A DNA stretch of 64,000 nucleotides from Flavobacterium lacus (GCF_003268815.1 NZ_QLSV01000004.1:186001-250000), one strand, 5' to 3'. Positions 34,796 through 44,445 are shown, numbered from the stretch's first letter. Program-made: numbers and translations. The notes: generated by a model from the sequence alone, not told the origin.

Positions 34796-35655
34796 AAATC
34801 TATCCGTCCTAAATTAATACCATAACATCCAACCTGATTCACCAAAACATCCTTATTTTCTGAGTTTTTAAGAATTGTAGGTTTGTCCAAAAATGTGTGT
34901 GTATGACCACCAATAATCAAATCGATATCTTTTGTTAGCGTAGCTAATTTTGCATCGCTAATTTTATCCGGATCATTTTTATAAGCATATCCCAAATGCG
35001 AAAGACAGATAATTAGGTCGCATTTCTCTTCTAATTTTAATTTTTTTACACTATCTGCCGCAATTTCTACCGGATCGTTATAAATTGTTTCTTTATACAT
35101 TTTTTTATCAACCAAACCGGCTAGTTCAACTCCCAATCCGAAAACACCAACTTTAATGCCATTTTTGTGAAATACTTTGTATGGTTTTACAAATGGTAGC
35201 ATCACAGTATTTTTAAAATCATAATTTGCCGAAAGTACTTCAAATTGTGCATGCTGCATTTGAGCGGCCAAACCGTCAATGCCATTATCAAATTCATGGT
35301 TGCCAATTGTGGTGGCATCATAACCCAGTTTCGACATCAATTTGAATTCTAATTCGCCGCCGTAATAATTAAAATAAGGCGTTCCTTGAAAGCTATCACC
35401 GGCATCCAACAGCAAAACATTCGGATTTTCTTGTCTAATTTTTTCAATGAGAACAGCGCGTTTCACAATTCCGCCCATATTCGGGTTTTTAGGATGATCC
35501 GCCGGAAATGGGTCAATATGACTGTGCACGTCGTTCGTGTGCAAAATAGTTAACTGTTTTGTTTTTGGCTGACTAAAACCAGTTAACGGCAATCCTCCTA
35601 AACCAACTAACGTTGAGCCAGCGACTGTGTTTTTTATAAAATCTCTTCTTTTCAT
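34741..35655 (-). CDS. 5'-nucleotidase/UshA-type metallophosphatase domain, Tat-exported
   Basis: A 304-residue calcineurin-like phosphoesterase equal to the N-terminal catalytic half of UshA-type 5'-nucleotidases. Metal-ligand motifs appear in order: LHTNDVHSH, DAGDSFQG, GNHEFDNG, CLSHLGY and GGHTHTFL. The N-terminus has a twin-arginine signal (RRDFIKNT), so I start at the ATG at 35655; the longer frame to 35730 adds unrelated residues. The C-terminal substrate-binding domain is missing from this protein but is encoded by the gene just upstream (4-bp gap). The two chains could form one enzyme in the periplasm, hydrolysing nucleotides. The 3' end overlaps the convergent membrane-protein gene. 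Confidence 0.9.
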   Translation of the reverse strand: MKRRDFIKNTVAGSTLVGLGGLPLTGFSQPKTKQLTILHTNDVHSHIDPFPADHPKNPNMGGIVKRAVLIEKIRQENPNVLLLDAGDSFQGTPYFNYYGGELEFKLMSKLGYDATTIGNHEFDNGIDGLAAQMQHAQFEVLSANYDFKNTVMLPFVKPYKVFHKNGIKVGVFGLGVELAGLVDKKMYKETIYNDPVEIAADSVKKLKLEEKCDLIICLSHLGYAYKNDPDKISDAKLATLTKDIDLIIGGHTHTFLDKPTILKNSENKDVLVNQVGCYGINLGRIDFYFDTDSSVVSKGKAIIV

Positions 35656-35659
35656 ACCC

Positions 35660-36445
35660 TTAGTTTTGATCAACAATAATTCGTTGAGTTGGCGAAGCTT
35701 CCACCACATCAACCGCTTTAAAATAATCAATAAGCAAGTTTCTGATTTTATAATCTAAATCAAAAAGGCGCGTATTTTTTTGAAAGAAATTCATATTATC
35801 GCCACCATTAACCAAATAATCGGAGGTGGCAACATAATAATTTTTATCTAGATCTAAAGCCTCACCATTAATTGTTGCCGATTTAAACGAATTATTATTA
35901 TTCAATAAAATTTGAATTCCGCTCAAAGGGTGCGGTTTTTTTTCAATAATTAAATACGTAATCATTTCTAGAACCTGACTTCCTTTTAAAGCCGCCACAA
36001 CCATGTTGTTTTCAAACGGCATTATTTCAAAAGCAGTTCGTGTTGTTACATTCCCTTTTGGAATGATTGAACGAATTCCGCCGTGATTCAACAAACAAAT
36101 ATCGATGGTTTTACCATATCGTTTATTGAAAATTTTGTTGCTTTCGCTCAAGCAAACATCAGCCATAAAATTACCAATATTCGTTTGCCATTCGCCTTTG
36201 CTTTTATCCAACGTTTCCGGACAAAAAGCCAAAATACTGTCTAAGTCTTTATTGATATAATCGCGATAAGGTTTGATAAAGTTTTCAATTTCAGGGTTTT
36301 CGGAAGATGTATCAGAAATAGGAATTTGTTTTCCTTCAATTTTAACAACATCATAATTGGATTTACATCCGGAAAGCAGTAATAAAAATGTTATAAATAA
36401 CACAAAATGTGTTATTGTAATAGGATAGTTTTTTAGTTTTAGCAT
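35660..36445 (-). CDS. 5'-nucleotidase C-terminal domain lipoprotein
   Basis: A 261-residue lipoprotein (LLLLSGCKSN lipobox) that holds only the C-terminal, substrate-binding domain of UshA-type 5'-nucleotidases. Family motifs are NHGGIRSIIPKGNVTTRTAFEIMPFENN and ATSDYLVNGGDNM. It lacks all metal-binding motifs of the catalytic half, which the next gene supplies. The natural fusion order is thus reversed: the C-domain gene is first in the operon. I start at the ATG at 36445; the listed longer frame begins with TTG. Splitting may let the lipoprotein anchor the Tat-exported partner at a membrane; that is inference. Confidence 0.88.
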   Translation of the reverse strand: MLKLKNYPITITHFVLFITFLLLLSGCKSNYDVVKIEGKQIPISDTSSENPEIENFIKPYRDYINKDLDSILAFCPETLDKSKGEWQTNIGNFMADVCLSESNKIFNKRYGKTIDICLLNHGGIRSIIPKGNVTTRTAFEIMPFENNMVVAALKGSQVLEMITYLIIEKKPHPLSGIQILLNNNNSFKSATINGEALDLDKNYYVATSDYLVNGGDNMNFFQKNTRLFDLDYKIRNLLIDYFKAVDVVEASPTQRIIVDQN

Positions 36446-36493
36446 CAAAAAACAACTTTAATTCTATAATTTTGTAAACCAAGTAAAGGTACA

Positions 36494-37012
36494 ATGTTTT
36501 TAAAATATTTTAGAACTTTTTCTGCTAAAAGAGTATTAAAAAAAAGTTCACTTCATATAAATTCTCCTGTTTCAAACAAGCCAATTCAAACTGTTGGTGT
36601 CTTGGTTGATGAAACTGTTTTTGATAAAAAAGAAGCTTTACTTCAACTTTTGGTTGAAAAAGGATTCAAACCCGAAAATATTTCGGTATTGGCCTATAAA
36701 ACAAAGTACAAAAAAAAAGAAAAAATAGGTTATCCGCATTACAGCAAAAAAGACGTAACTTGGTTGGGGACCATTGAAAATAAACAGGCAAAAGATTTCA
36801 AGTCGAATCAGTTTGATTTATTAATCAGTTATTACGATGAAAAGAAAACACCATTGCAAATTGTGACACATAAATCAATGGCCGATTTTAAAGTTGGATT
36901 TGCTTCTTCAGACAAGCGATTAAATCATTTTATGATTGATACACAAGTTGAAAAGCACACTGTTTTTGTGGAAGAATTATTCAAATACCTAAGAATACTA
37001 AACAAACTATAA
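36494..37012 (+). CDS. DUF6913-like hypothetical protein
   Basis: A 172-residue cytoplasmic protein without recognised catalytic motif. The N-terminal basic stretch (AKRVLKK) is followed by an alpha/beta domain with a strand-loop [14 protein letters not shown], a lysine-rich loop ([12 protein letters not shown]) and strands LLISYYDEK and [14 protein letters not shown]. It resembles a flavobacterial conserved family (DUF6913, recalled from memory) that often precedes dapA. Here dapA follows after only 2 bp, so it is cotranscribed. A TAATTTTG element at 36467-36474 may be its promoter. Function unknown. Confidence 0.6.
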   Translation: MFLKYFRTFSAKRVLKKSSLHINSPVSNKPIQTVGVLVDETVFDKKEALLQLLVEKGFKPENISVLAYKTKYKKKEKIGYPHYSKKDVTWLGTIENKQAKDFKSNQFDLLISYYDEKKTPLQIVTHKSMADFKVGFASSDKRLNHFMIDTQVEKHTVFVEELFKYLRILNKL

Positions 37013-37014
37013 CT

Positions 37015-37896
37015 ATGCAATCACTTATTGGAACCGGCGTTGCTTTAATTACACCGTTCAAAAAAGATTTATCTGTAGACACGGAGGCTTTATCAAAAAT
37101 CGTTCATTATCAAATTGATAATGGAATTGATTATTTAGTGGTTTTGGGAACAACAGCAGAAACCGCTACATTAACGCAAGAAGAAAAGGAATTGGTAATC
37201 AACACGGTTATCCAAGCGAATAATAAAAAATTACCACTTGTTTTAGGCGTTGGTGGAAACAACACGCAGCAAGTAGTTGAAGAACTTCAAACAAGAGATT
37301 TGTCTGATTTTACAGCTGTTCTTTCAGTTTCACCTTATTACAATAAACCCACACAAGAAGGAATATATCAACATTTTAAAGCTATTGCAGAAGCTTCTCC
37401 AGTTCCAATCATTTTATATAATGTTCCGGGTAGAACGGCCAGCAACATGCTTCCATCAACGGTTTTACGTTTGGCAAATGACTTTAAAAATATTGTTGCC
37501 ATCAAAGAAGCAGCGGGAGATATTGTTCAGGCTATGAAATTAATTCAGCAAAAACCGAACGAATTTTTAGTAATTTCAGGTGACGATATGGTCACTTTGC
37601 CAATGGTTTTAGCTGGTGGAGCAGGAGTGATTTCGGTTATTGGTGAAGGTTTCCCAAAACAATTTTCAACCATGGTGCGATTAGGATTAGAAAGAAAAGT
37701 GGATGAAGCCTATCAAATTCATTATCAAGTAGCTGATGCAATTGATATGATTTTTGAGCAAGGAAATCCAGCCGGAATTAAAGAAGTCTTTAAAATTTTA
37801 GGGTTGTGTGAAAACACATTAAGACTTCCTTTGGTTAATGTTAACGAAGACTTAGCAAACAGAATTCAGCAAATTGTCAAAAAAATTGTAAATTAG
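37015..37896 (+). CDS. dapA: 4-hydroxy-tetrahydrodipicolinate synthase
   Basis: A 293-residue class I aldolase-fold enzyme that condenses pyruvate with aspartate semialdehyde at the first committed step of lysine and diaminopimelate synthesis. The Schiff-base lysine is K164 ([10 protein letters not shown]), the catalytic tyrosine Y135 (ILYNVPGRT), and the pyruvate-binding GTTAET loop lies at 45-50. The second tyrosine of the triad is expected in [11 protein letters not shown]. Length is normal. It follows the DUF6913-like gene by 2 bp and precedes a ferritin gene by 36 bp. Confidence 0.96.
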   Translation: MQSLIGTGVALITPFKKDLSVDTEALSKIVHYQIDNGIDYLVVLGTTAETATLTQEEKELVINTVIQANNKKLPLVLGVGGNNTQQVVEELQTRDLSDFTAVLSVSPYYNKPTQEGIYQHFKAIAEASPVPIILYNVPGRTASNMLPSTVLRLANDFKNIVAIKEAAGDIVQAMKLIQQKPNEFLVISGDDMVTLPMVLAGGAGVISVIGEGFPKQFSTMVRLGLERKVDEAYQIHYQVADAIDMIFEQGNPAGIKEVFKILGLCENTLRLPLVNVNEDLANRIQQIVKKIVN

Positions 37897-37932
37897 CAGT
37901 AAATTAATTAAATTAAGAAAAACTAGAAAATT

Positions 37933-38442
37933 ATGTTATCAGCAAACGTATTAGCAGCATTAAATAGTCAGATTAAAATGGAAGGTGATTCTTCTCAAGT
38001 ATATTTAGCCATGGCTTCATGGGCAGAAGTGCAAGGTTTTGAAGGAATTTCAACCTTCATGTATAGTCAATCAGACGAAGAAAGAATGCATATGCTCAAA
38101 TTAATAAAATATGTAAACCAACGTGGTGGAGAAGCCAACGTTGGAGCAACTTTAGAACCAAACCTTGATTTGTCAAATTATAAAGCTCTTTTTAAACAAT
38201 TATTACAACATGAAATTAAAGTTTCAGAAAGTATTAATAATTTGGTAGGCATAACATTAGACGAAAGAGATTTTGCAACACACAACTTCTTACAATGGTA
38301 TGTGGCAGAGCAAATTGAAGAAGAAGCAACTGCTCGTTATATCTTAGATAAAATCAATTTAATTGGCGATGACAAGGGAGGTTTGTATCTTTTTGATAAT
38401 GAAATGAAAAATTTTGTGAGCCCAATGGCCCCGGCAAAATAA
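37933..38442 (+). CDS. non-heme bacterial ferritin
   Basis: A 169-residue four-helix-bundle ferritin of the FtnA type, forming a 24-mer cage that oxidises and stores iron. Ferroxidase-centre residues are seen in IKMEGDSSQVYLAMA (Glu and Tyr of helix A), DEERMHM (Glu and His of helix B), and EQIEEEATA (Glu/Gln of helix D). No heme-binding Met of bacterioferritin is in place, so it is a ferritin. It has its own terminator and may be co-transcribed with dapA. Confidence 0.93.
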   Translation: MLSANVLAALNSQIKMEGDSSQVYLAMASWAEVQGFEGISTFMYSQSDEERMHMLKLIKYVNQRGGEANVGATLEPNLDLSNYKALFKQLLQHEIKVSESINNLVGITLDERDFATHNFLQWYVAEQIEEEATARYILDKINLIGDDKGGLYLFDNEMKNFVSPMAPAK

Positions 38443-38464
38443 TAACTATGTTAATCAAACTATA

Positions 38465-38500
38465 AAAGATGCGATTTGTAACGCATCTTTTTGTTTTTTT
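38465..38500 (+). terminator. intrinsic terminator after ferritin
   Basis: Perfect 9-bp stem AAAGATGCG / CGCATCTTT with an 8-nt loop and a long T-rich tail. Confidence 0.9.
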
Positions 38501-38529
38501 ACACGTTTTTAAGACTATAAAAAAAATGT

Positions 38530-38560
38530 TTTGTAGTCTGCAATTATTAACTAAATTTGC
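38530..38560 (+). promoter_or_regulatory. consensus Bacteroidetes promoter for bamD operon
   Basis: TTTG (38530-38533), exactly 18 bp, then TAAATTTG (38552-38559) followed by C. This is a full match to the -33/-7 consensus of this phylum and predicts a ~48-nt leader before the ATG at 38614. Confidence 0.75.
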
Positions 38561-38613
38561 AGTTCGGTTTTCGTGATTTAATTTAACGAAAATTTGCATA
38601 TAAAATACGCCTA

Positions 38614-39420
38614 ATGAATAAATTATATTTTGTTTTTCTTATTGCTGTTGTGTTAAGTTCTTGCACTCCCTATCAAAAAGCATTGAAAAGTGAAGATATT
38701 GCCGTTAAGTACGCTGCCGCAGAAGAAAAATATAATGCTGGAAAATACCAAAAAGCGATTCGATTGTTTGAACAGATAGCTGCATCATACAGAGGAAAGC
38801 CTCAAGCTGAAAAAATGTTTTATATGTATGCACAAAGTTTATACAAAACAAAACAGTTTTATACAGCAGGTTATCAGTTTGAAAGTTTTGCTTCGGGTTA
38901 TCCTAAAAGTGAAAAAGTAGAAGAAGCAGCTTTTTTAGGAGCGTTATGTTATTCTCAATTATCGCCAAAATACTCATTAGATCAGATTGATACAGATAAA
39001 TCGATTGAAAAAATGCAAGCTTTCATTGATTTATACCCTGATTCACAGTATCTCCCAGAGGCAAATAAAATTGCAAAGGAGTTGAGAGAAAAACTGGAAT
39101 TTAAAGCATTTGAAATTGCAAAGCAATACCATACAATATCAGAAGCCATTAGAGACTTTAGAGCTCCAATTGTAGCATTAGATAATTTTATTGCAGATTA
39201 CCCGGGAACTCCCTATCGAGAAGATGCTTTTTACTATAAAATAGAAGCAAGTTATAAATATGCCGTTAATAGTGTGGAATCAAAGGTTAAAATTAGACTA
39301 GATGAAACATTAGAAAATTATGATAAATTTTTAAAGCAATTTCCTGAATCAAAATACAGAGAAAAAGCAGATAAAATTAAAGAAAACGTTAATAAACTTT
39401 TACCACAATATTCAAAATAA
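38614..39420 (+). CDS. bamD: outer membrane assembly lipoprotein BamD
   Basis: A 268-residue lipoprotein (lipobox VVLSSC, C17) made of TPR-like helical repeats, matching BamD, the essential partner of BamA in inserting beta-barrel proteins into the outer membrane. Recognisable parts are the KYAAAEEKYNAGKYQKAI and GYPKSEKVEEA repeats and the YPDSQYLPEA segment. It opens an operon with rpoZ, coaBC and porD, a gene order I know to be common in Flavobacteriia. It has a consensus promoter. Confidence 0.93.
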   Translation: MNKLYFVFLIAVVLSSCTPYQKALKSEDIAVKYAAAEEKYNAGKYQKAIRLFEQIAASYRGKPQAEKMFYMYAQSLYKTKQFYTAGYQFESFASGYPKSEKVEEAAFLGALCYSQLSPKYSLDQIDTDKSIEKMQAFIDLYPDSQYLPEANKIAKELREKLEFKAFEIAKQYHTISEAIRDFRAPIVALDNFIADYPGTPYREDAFYYKIEASYKYAVNSVESKVKIRLDETLENYDKFLKQFPESKYREKADKIKENVNKLLPQYSK

Positions 39421-39429
39421 ATACTAGTC

Positions 39430-39747
39430 ATGGATTTAAAAAAGACGAATGCTCCGGTTAACACGATTACTTATGATAAGAGAGCGATTGAGCAAACTAC
39501 AGGAAACGTGTACGAAGCGATAACGATTATCGCTAAAAGAGCAAATCAAATTAATTCTGAAATTAAAAAAGAATTGATTGAAAAATTGGAAGAGTTTGCT
39601 ACCTACAACGATAGTTTAGAAGAGATTTTTGAAAACAAAGAGCAAATCGAAGTGTCAAAATTCTATGAAAAATTACCTAAGCCACACGCTCTAGCTGTGC
39701 AAGAGTGGTTAGAAGGAAAAATTTACCACAGAGATACTACTAAATAA
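39430..39747 (+). CDS. rpoZ: RNA polymerase omega subunit, Bacteroidetes type
   Basis: A 105-residue protein matching the Bacteroidetes omega/RpoZ family (DUF3276-like naming is avoided; the core VYEAITIIAKRANQIN is the conserved omega helix that binds the beta' C-terminus). It stabilises RNA polymerase assembly. Its position 9 bp after bamD and 7 bp before coaBC is the usual one. The acidic C-terminal half (EEIFENKEQIEV) is typical of this phylum and absent from the E. coli protein. Confidence 0.9.
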   Translation: MDLKKTNAPVNTITYDKRAIEQTTGNVYEAITIIAKRANQINSEIKKELIEKLEEFATYNDSLEEIFENKEQIEVSKFYEKLPKPHALAVQEWLEGKIYHRDTTK

Positions 39748-39754
39748 GAACCAC

Positions 39755-40966
39755 ATGTCAGTTTTAAACGGGAAAAAAATACTACTGGGCGTTACCGGTG
39801 GAATTGCTGCCTATAAAACTGCTTCATTGGTTAGACTTTTTATAAAAGCAGGTGCTCAAGTGCAAGTTGTTATGACACCTGCTTCTAAAGATTTTGTTAC
39901 TCCTTTAACATTATCTACACTTTCTAAGAATCCCGTTTTTTCCGAATTTTATAATGATGAAGATGAAAATGCGTTGTGGAATAATCATGTTGAATTAGGC
40001 CTTTGGGCAGATTTAATGATTATTGCTCCGGCAACAGCGAATACACTTGCTAAAATGGCAAATGGTAATTGCGATAACTTGCTCATGGCAACCTATTTAT
40101 CTGCAAAATGTCCAGTCTATTTTGCTCCGGCAATGGATTTAGATATGTATAAGCACCCAACTTCTATCGATAATTTTCACAAACTTCATTTGTTTGGAAA
40201 TATTATGATTCCGGCAGAATCCGGTGAATTAGCCAGCGGCCTTTCAGGAGAAGGTAGAATGGCTGAACCTGAGAATATTATCTCCTTTTTAGAAAATGAT
40301 ATTTTACAAAAATTACCACTCAAAGGAAAAAAAATACTGATTACTGCCGGTCCAACATACGAAGCAATAGACCCTGTGCGTTTTATAGGAAATCATTCTT
40401 CCGGGAAAATGGGTTTTGATCTTGCTAACGAAGCAGTTCAATTGGGTGCAGAAGTAATTTTAATTTCCGGACCAACGCATTTGAATGTAGATAATTCAAG
40501 AATTAAGTTAATTCGCGTGCAATCGGCAGAAGAGATGTATCAGCAATGCCATTTGTGTTTTAATGAAGTTGATGTTGCTATTGCAGCAGCAGCTGTAGCC
40601 GATTACAAACCAAAAGTGGTTGCCAATCATAAGATTAAAAAGTCGGATAGTGATTTTTCAATTGAATTGGAAAAGACAAAGGATATTTTAGCCTCATTAG
40701 GAGAAATAAAAAAAGAACAGTTTTTAATTGGTTTTGCATTGGAAACAGAAAATGAAATTGAGCATGCAAAGTTGAAAATTCAGAAAAAAAACTTAAATTT
40801 GATTGTCCTAAATTCGCTCAATGATGAAGGAGCCGGTTTTGGAAAAGCAACAAACAAGGTAACATTTATCGATAAATCATTTCATATTGAACCGATGCCA
40901 CTCAAATCAAAAGAAGAAGTTGCAAAAGATATTTTGAATAAAATAATACAATTCTATCATGCGTAA
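39755..40966 (+). CDS. coaBC: phosphopantothenoylcysteine decarboxylase / phosphopantothenate-cysteine ligase
   Basis: A 403-residue bifunctional enzyme for two steps of coenzyme A synthesis. The N-terminal CoaC flavoprotein has GVTGGIAAYKTASL (9-22), an APATANT loop and APAMDLDMY. The C-terminal CoaB domain has TAGPTYEAIDPVRFIGN and HSSGKMG (~195-215), the AAAVADYKP motif and the ATP/CTP-site EKTKDIL motif. Both halves are complete. It overlaps the next gene by 8 bp. CoaE, the last enzyme of the same pathway, is encoded in this window at 47879. Confidence 0.95.
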   Translation: MSVLNGKKILLGVTGGIAAYKTASLVRLFIKAGAQVQVVMTPASKDFVTPLTLSTLSKNPVFSEFYNDEDENALWNNHVELGLWADLMIIAPATANTLAKMANGNCDNLLMATYLSAKCPVYFAPAMDLDMYKHPTSIDNFHKLHLFGNIMIPAESGELASGLSGEGRMAEPENIISFLENDILQKLPLKGKKILITAGPTYEAIDPVRFIGNHSSGKMGFDLANEAVQLGAEVILISGPTHLNVDNSRIKLIRVQSAEEMYQQCHLCFNEVDVAIAAAAVADYKPKVVANHKIKKSDSDFSIELEKTKDILASLGEIKKEQFLIGFALETENEIEHAKLKIQKKNLNLIVLNSLNDEGAGFGKATNKVTFIDKSFHIEPMPLKSKEEVAKDILNKIIQFYHA

Positions 40967-41843
40967 AATAGTCGTTTTTGTTTTTCTAATTACCTTGAGT
41001 TTGACCCAAGCACAAGAATTAAATTGTAGCGTAAAAGTTAATTCTGAACGAATTACTTCTGCCAATCAACAAATTTTTAAAACGCTTGAAACATCATTAA
41101 ATGAGTTTGTAAATAAGAGCAAATGGAGCACACGCGATTTTAAAAACAACGAGCGAATCGATTGCTCTATGTTTATCAATGTATCGGAGTTTAATAACAA
41201 TGTTTTCACGGCAACCATTCAAGTACAAGCAGCAAGACCGGTATATAATTCAACCTACAGCACACCAATTTTAAATATAAACGACAAAGACTTTACATTT
41301 CGATATGTTGAATTTGAAAATTTGTTTTTCAATCCAAATAGCTTTGATTCCAATTTAGTATCGGTTGTGGCTTTTTATGCCTATATGATTTTGGCAATGG
41401 ATGCTGATTCATTTGAATACCAAGGCGGAAATGAGTATTTAGAAATCGCTCAAAATATTGTAGCTGTTTCACAATCAGGAGGAAAAGGTTGGTCGCAATC
41501 GGATGGACTACAAAATAGATTTTTTTTAGTTAATGATATGTTATCCAATACATTTGATCCAATTCGTTTAGGTTTTTACGATTACCACAAACTAGGATTA
41601 GATGTTATGGCAGATGATTTGCCAGCAGGAAAAGAAGGTGTAAAAAACGCTGTTTTGGCTCTTTCTAAGATTAATTCTGTTAGACCAAATGCTTATTTGA
41701 CCCGAGTTTTTTTTGATACAAAAGCAGACGAAATACTATCAATATTTACTGGAGGACCAAAAGTTGATATCACCGATTTAGTTGATAATTTAAACCGTGT
41801 TTCACCTTTAAACGCATCAAATTGGTCTAAGATAAAGTTTTAA
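40959..41843 (+). CDS. DUF4835 family protein (PorD-like, T9SS-associated)
   Basis: A 294-residue secreted protein with a signal peptide ending in LTQAQE. Conserved stretches are LNCSVKVNSERI, YEFENLFFNPNSFDSNLVSVVAFYAYMILAMDADSF-like residues near 125-155, and KGWSQSDG. The family (DUF4835) is listed in some resources as T9SS protein PorD; that naming is from memory. It is probably a periplasmic component linked to secretion or envelope biogenesis. Its start overlaps coaBC by 8 bp and recN follows after 89 bp. Confidence 0.82.
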   Translation: MRKIVVFVFLITLSLTQAQELNCSVKVNSERITSANQQIFKTLETSLNEFVNKSKWSTRDFKNNERIDCSMFINVSEFNNNVFTATIQVQAARPVYNSTYSTPILNINDKDFTFRYVEFENLFFNPNSFDSNLVSVVAFYAYMILAMDADSFEYQGGNEYLEIAQNIVAVSQSGGKGWSQSDGLQNRFFLVNDMLSNTFDPIRLGFYDYHKLGLDVMADDLPAGKEGVKNAVLALSKINSVRPNAYLTRVFFDTKADEILSIFTGGPKVDITDLVDNLNRVSPLNASNWSKIKF

Positions 41844-41932
41844 TAACTTTGTCGATATTATCTAAAACTTCAGTAAAAAAAGTTCTGATAAATTGAGTAC
41901 ATTGCCATAGTATTTTAGTTTATAATCCGGAA

Positions 41933-43585
41933 ATGCTAACATCATTATCTATAAAGAATTACGCCTTGATCGAAAAATTATCCATTGATTTTTCGAATGG
42001 TTTTTCTATAATCACAGGTGAAACGGGCGCCGGTAAATCCATACTTCTGGGAGCATTGGGTTTAGTTTTAGGAAAAAGAGCCGACTTATCTTCGTTAAAA
42101 AATAAAGAAGAAAAGTGTGTAATCGAAGCTCATTTTTCTATTTCAAATTATAATTTAAAAGCCTTTTTTGAAGTAAACGACTTGGATTATGAAGAGCAAA
42201 CCATCATAAGAAGAGAAATTCTCCCATCCGGAAAATCAAGAGCTTTTATAAACGATAGTCCGGTTAATTTAAACGAGTTGATGGAATTAGGTGAGTTTTT
42301 ATTAGATATTCATTCGCAACATCAAACTAGAGAATTAACGGAAGAGTTGTATCAATTTCAAATTATTGACGCCGTTTCGTCTAATTTATCACTTCTTGAC
42401 GATTATGCAAATAGATTAAAGAGGTATAAAAATTTAAAGGTTCAATTAGACGAGAAAAAGCAACTTTATGCCAGTGCGTTGAAAGAACAGGACTATAATT
42501 CTTTTTTATACACTGAATTAGCAGAAGCAAAATTAATTCAAAATGAACAAAGTGAGTTAGAATCTCAACTAGAAAAATTGAGCAACGTAGAATTAATTAA
42601 AGAACAACTTGAAAAAAGTTTAGCATTAGCTGATAGTGAGCAGTTTGGTTTGTTGGTTAATTTGAAAGAATTTAAAAGTACCATCCAAAGAATAAGCACA
42701 TTTTCTGCGGATTATGCTCAGCTTTTTGAACGTATTGAAAGTCTTTCCATCGAATTAAAAGATGTTGTAAACGAATTAAATCTTCTTTCGGAATCGGTTA
42801 TCAACGACCCTGAACAACTACTTTTGGTGAATCAAAAATTGCAAACAATTTATAATTTACAAAAGAAACATCAAGTAAATTCAGTTGAAGAGTTATTACA
42901 GATTCAATCTGAGCTGGAAGGAAAAGTAATTTCTGTAACATCGTTAGAAAACGAAATTGCTGAAATTCAACAGCAATTAGATAAAAACGAAGCAGAATTA
43001 AATCATTTTGCTCAAAAAATTCATACCAACCGTGAAAAAAGTATTCCAAAATTAAGCGAAATGTTGGTTTCTATTTTAAATCAACTCGGCATGCCTAATG
43101 TGCAATTTAATATAGAAGTAAGTCTTTCAGAATCATTTTATTCCAATGGAAAAGATACGATACAATTTTTAATTTCAACTAACAAAGGTTCCGATTTTGG
43201 GCTGTTGAAAAAAGTGGCCTCTGGAGGAGAAATGTCTAGAATAATGTTAGCAGTAAAAGCGATTTTAGCTAATTATTCCAATTTACCAACCCTCATTTTT
43301 GATGAAATTGACACGGGAGTTTCAGGTGAAATTGCAAATAAAATGGGCGATATTATGAAAGAAATGAGTTCAAAAATGCAAATTTTTGCCATCACACATT
43401 TACCACAAATTGCGGCCAAAGGAAAATCGCATTATAAAGTTTATAAAACCGATTTCGGTACACAAACCAGTTCAGAAATAAAGCTATTAAACAGAGAAGA
43501 TAGAGTTGTGGAAATTGCCCAAATGCTATCCGGTTCAACTGTCTCAGATTCTGCTTTAAATCACGCAAAAGCTTTATTGAACTAA
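41933..43585 (+). CDS. recN: DNA repair protein RecN (SMC-like ATPase)
   Basis: A 550-residue SMC-family ATPase used in double-strand-break repair. The Walker A motif GETGAGKS is at residues 30-37 and the Walker B / signature region carries SGGEMSRIMLA and LIFDEIDTGVSG near 430-465. The two halves of the head are joined by a long Glu/Lys/Gln-rich coiled coil (about residues 160-370). ATP-binding and D-loop residues are intact. It is near the end of the bamD operon but separated by a 89-bp gap. Confidence 0.95.
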   Translation: MLTSLSIKNYALIEKLSIDFSNGFSIITGETGAGKSILLGALGLVLGKRADLSSLKNKEEKCVIEAHFSISNYNLKAFFEVNDLDYEEQTIIRREILPSGKSRAFINDSPVNLNELMELGEFLLDIHSQHQTRELTEELYQFQIIDAVSSNLSLLDDYANRLKRYKNLKVQLDEKKQLYASALKEQDYNSFLYTELAEAKLIQNEQSELESQLEKLSNVELIKEQLEKSLALADSEQFGLLVNLKEFKSTIQRISTFSADYAQLFERIESLSIELKDVVNELNLLSESVINDPEQLLLVNQKLQTIYNLQKKHQVNSVEELLQIQSELEGKVISVTSLENEIAEIQQQLDKNEAELNHFAQKIHTNREKSIPKLSEMLVSILNQLGMPNVQFNIEVSLSESFYSNGKDTIQFLISTNKGSDFGLLKKVASGGEMSRIMLAVKAILANYSNLPTLIFDEIDTGVSGEIANKMGDIMKEMSSKMQIFAITHLPQIAAKGKSHYKVYKTDFGTQTSSEIKLLNREDRVVEIAQMLSGSTVSDSALNHAKALLN

Positions 43586-43602
43586 AATTTTAATTATATT
43601 TG
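43573..43602 (+). promoter_or_regulatory. probable promoter for fabI
   Basis: TTTA/TTG at 43573-43579, then a TATATTTG -7 element at 43595-43602. The predicted leader is about 24 nt. Confidence 0.45.
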
Positions 43603-43632
43603 AAATATCATACAAACTAAAAGAAGACCACT

Positions 43633-44445
43633 ATGTATAATTTATTAAAAGGAAAAAGAGGAATAATTTTTGGAGCTTTAGACGAAAATTCTATTGCATG
43701 GAAAACAGCAGAACGTGTTCATGAAGAAGGTGGAACTTTTGTGTTGACAAACGCTCCAATTGCTATGCGAATGGGGACAATTAGCCAATTAGCAGAAAAA
43801 ACCGGTTCGCAAATTATTCCGGCAGATGCTACTTCAATTGCTGATTTAGAAAATTTAGTAGAAAAAGCAATAGAAATCCTTGGTGGAAAATTAGATTTTG
43901 TTTTACATTCAATCGGTATGTCGGTGAATGTTAGAAAAGGAAATCATTACACGAATCAGAATTATGATTTTACACACAAAGGTTGGGATGTCTCAGCTGT
44001 TTCTTTTCATAAAGTAATGCAGGTCCTCTATCAAAAAGATGCCATGAATGAGTGGGGTAGTGTGGTTGCTTTGACTTACATGGCTGCTCAAAGAGTATTT
44101 CCTGACTATAATGATATGGCGGATAATAAAGCGTATTTAGAATCAATTGCCAGGAGCTTTGGTTATTTCTTTGGAAAGGATAAAAAAGTACGTGTAAATA
44201 CTATTTCACAATCACCAACGCCAACCACAGCAGGACAAGGAGTGAAGGGTTTTGATGGGTTTATAACGTATGCCGATAAAATGTCGCCTCTAGGAAATGC
44301 TACTGCTTTAGATTGTGCAAACTATACCGTAGCAATGTTTTCAGATTTGACAAAACGAGTTACTTTACAAAATTTATACAATGACGGAGGTTTTTCAAAT
44401 ATGGGGGTAAGCCAAGATGTAATGGAATATTTTACCAAAGAGTAA
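43633..44445 (+). CDS. fabI: enoyl-[acyl-carrier-protein] reductase (NADH), FabI
   Basis: A 270-residue short-chain dehydrogenase that performs the last reduction of each fatty-acid elongation cycle. FabI-type features are an N-terminal GKRGIIFGALDENSIAWKTA (the cofactor loop in place of the classical GxxxGxG), SIGMS after strand 4, and the catalytic Tyr-Lys pair in TYMAAQRVFPDYNDMADNKA. Tyr-to-Lys spacing is longer than in ordinary SDRs, as expected for FabI. It ends with a strong terminator and forms its own transcription unit. Confidence 0.95.
   Translation: MYNLLKGKRGIIFGALDENSIAWKTAERVHEEGGTFVLTNAPIAMRMGTISQLAEKTGSQIIPADATSIADLENLVEKAIEILGGKLDFVLHSIGMSVNVRKGNHYTNQNYDFTHKGWDVSAVSFHKVMQVLYQKDAMNEWGSVVALTYMAAQRVFPDYNDMADNKAYLESIARSFGYFFGKDKKVRVNTISQSPTPTTAGQGVKGFDGFITYADKMSPLGNATALDCANYTVAMFSDLTKRVTLQNLYNDGGFSNMGVSQDVMEYFTKE

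Noticed and set aside
35656-35730. Longer N-terminus for the Tat-type nucleotidase
   Set aside because: It would move the twin-arginine signal 25 residues inside the protein and overlaps the upstream gene.
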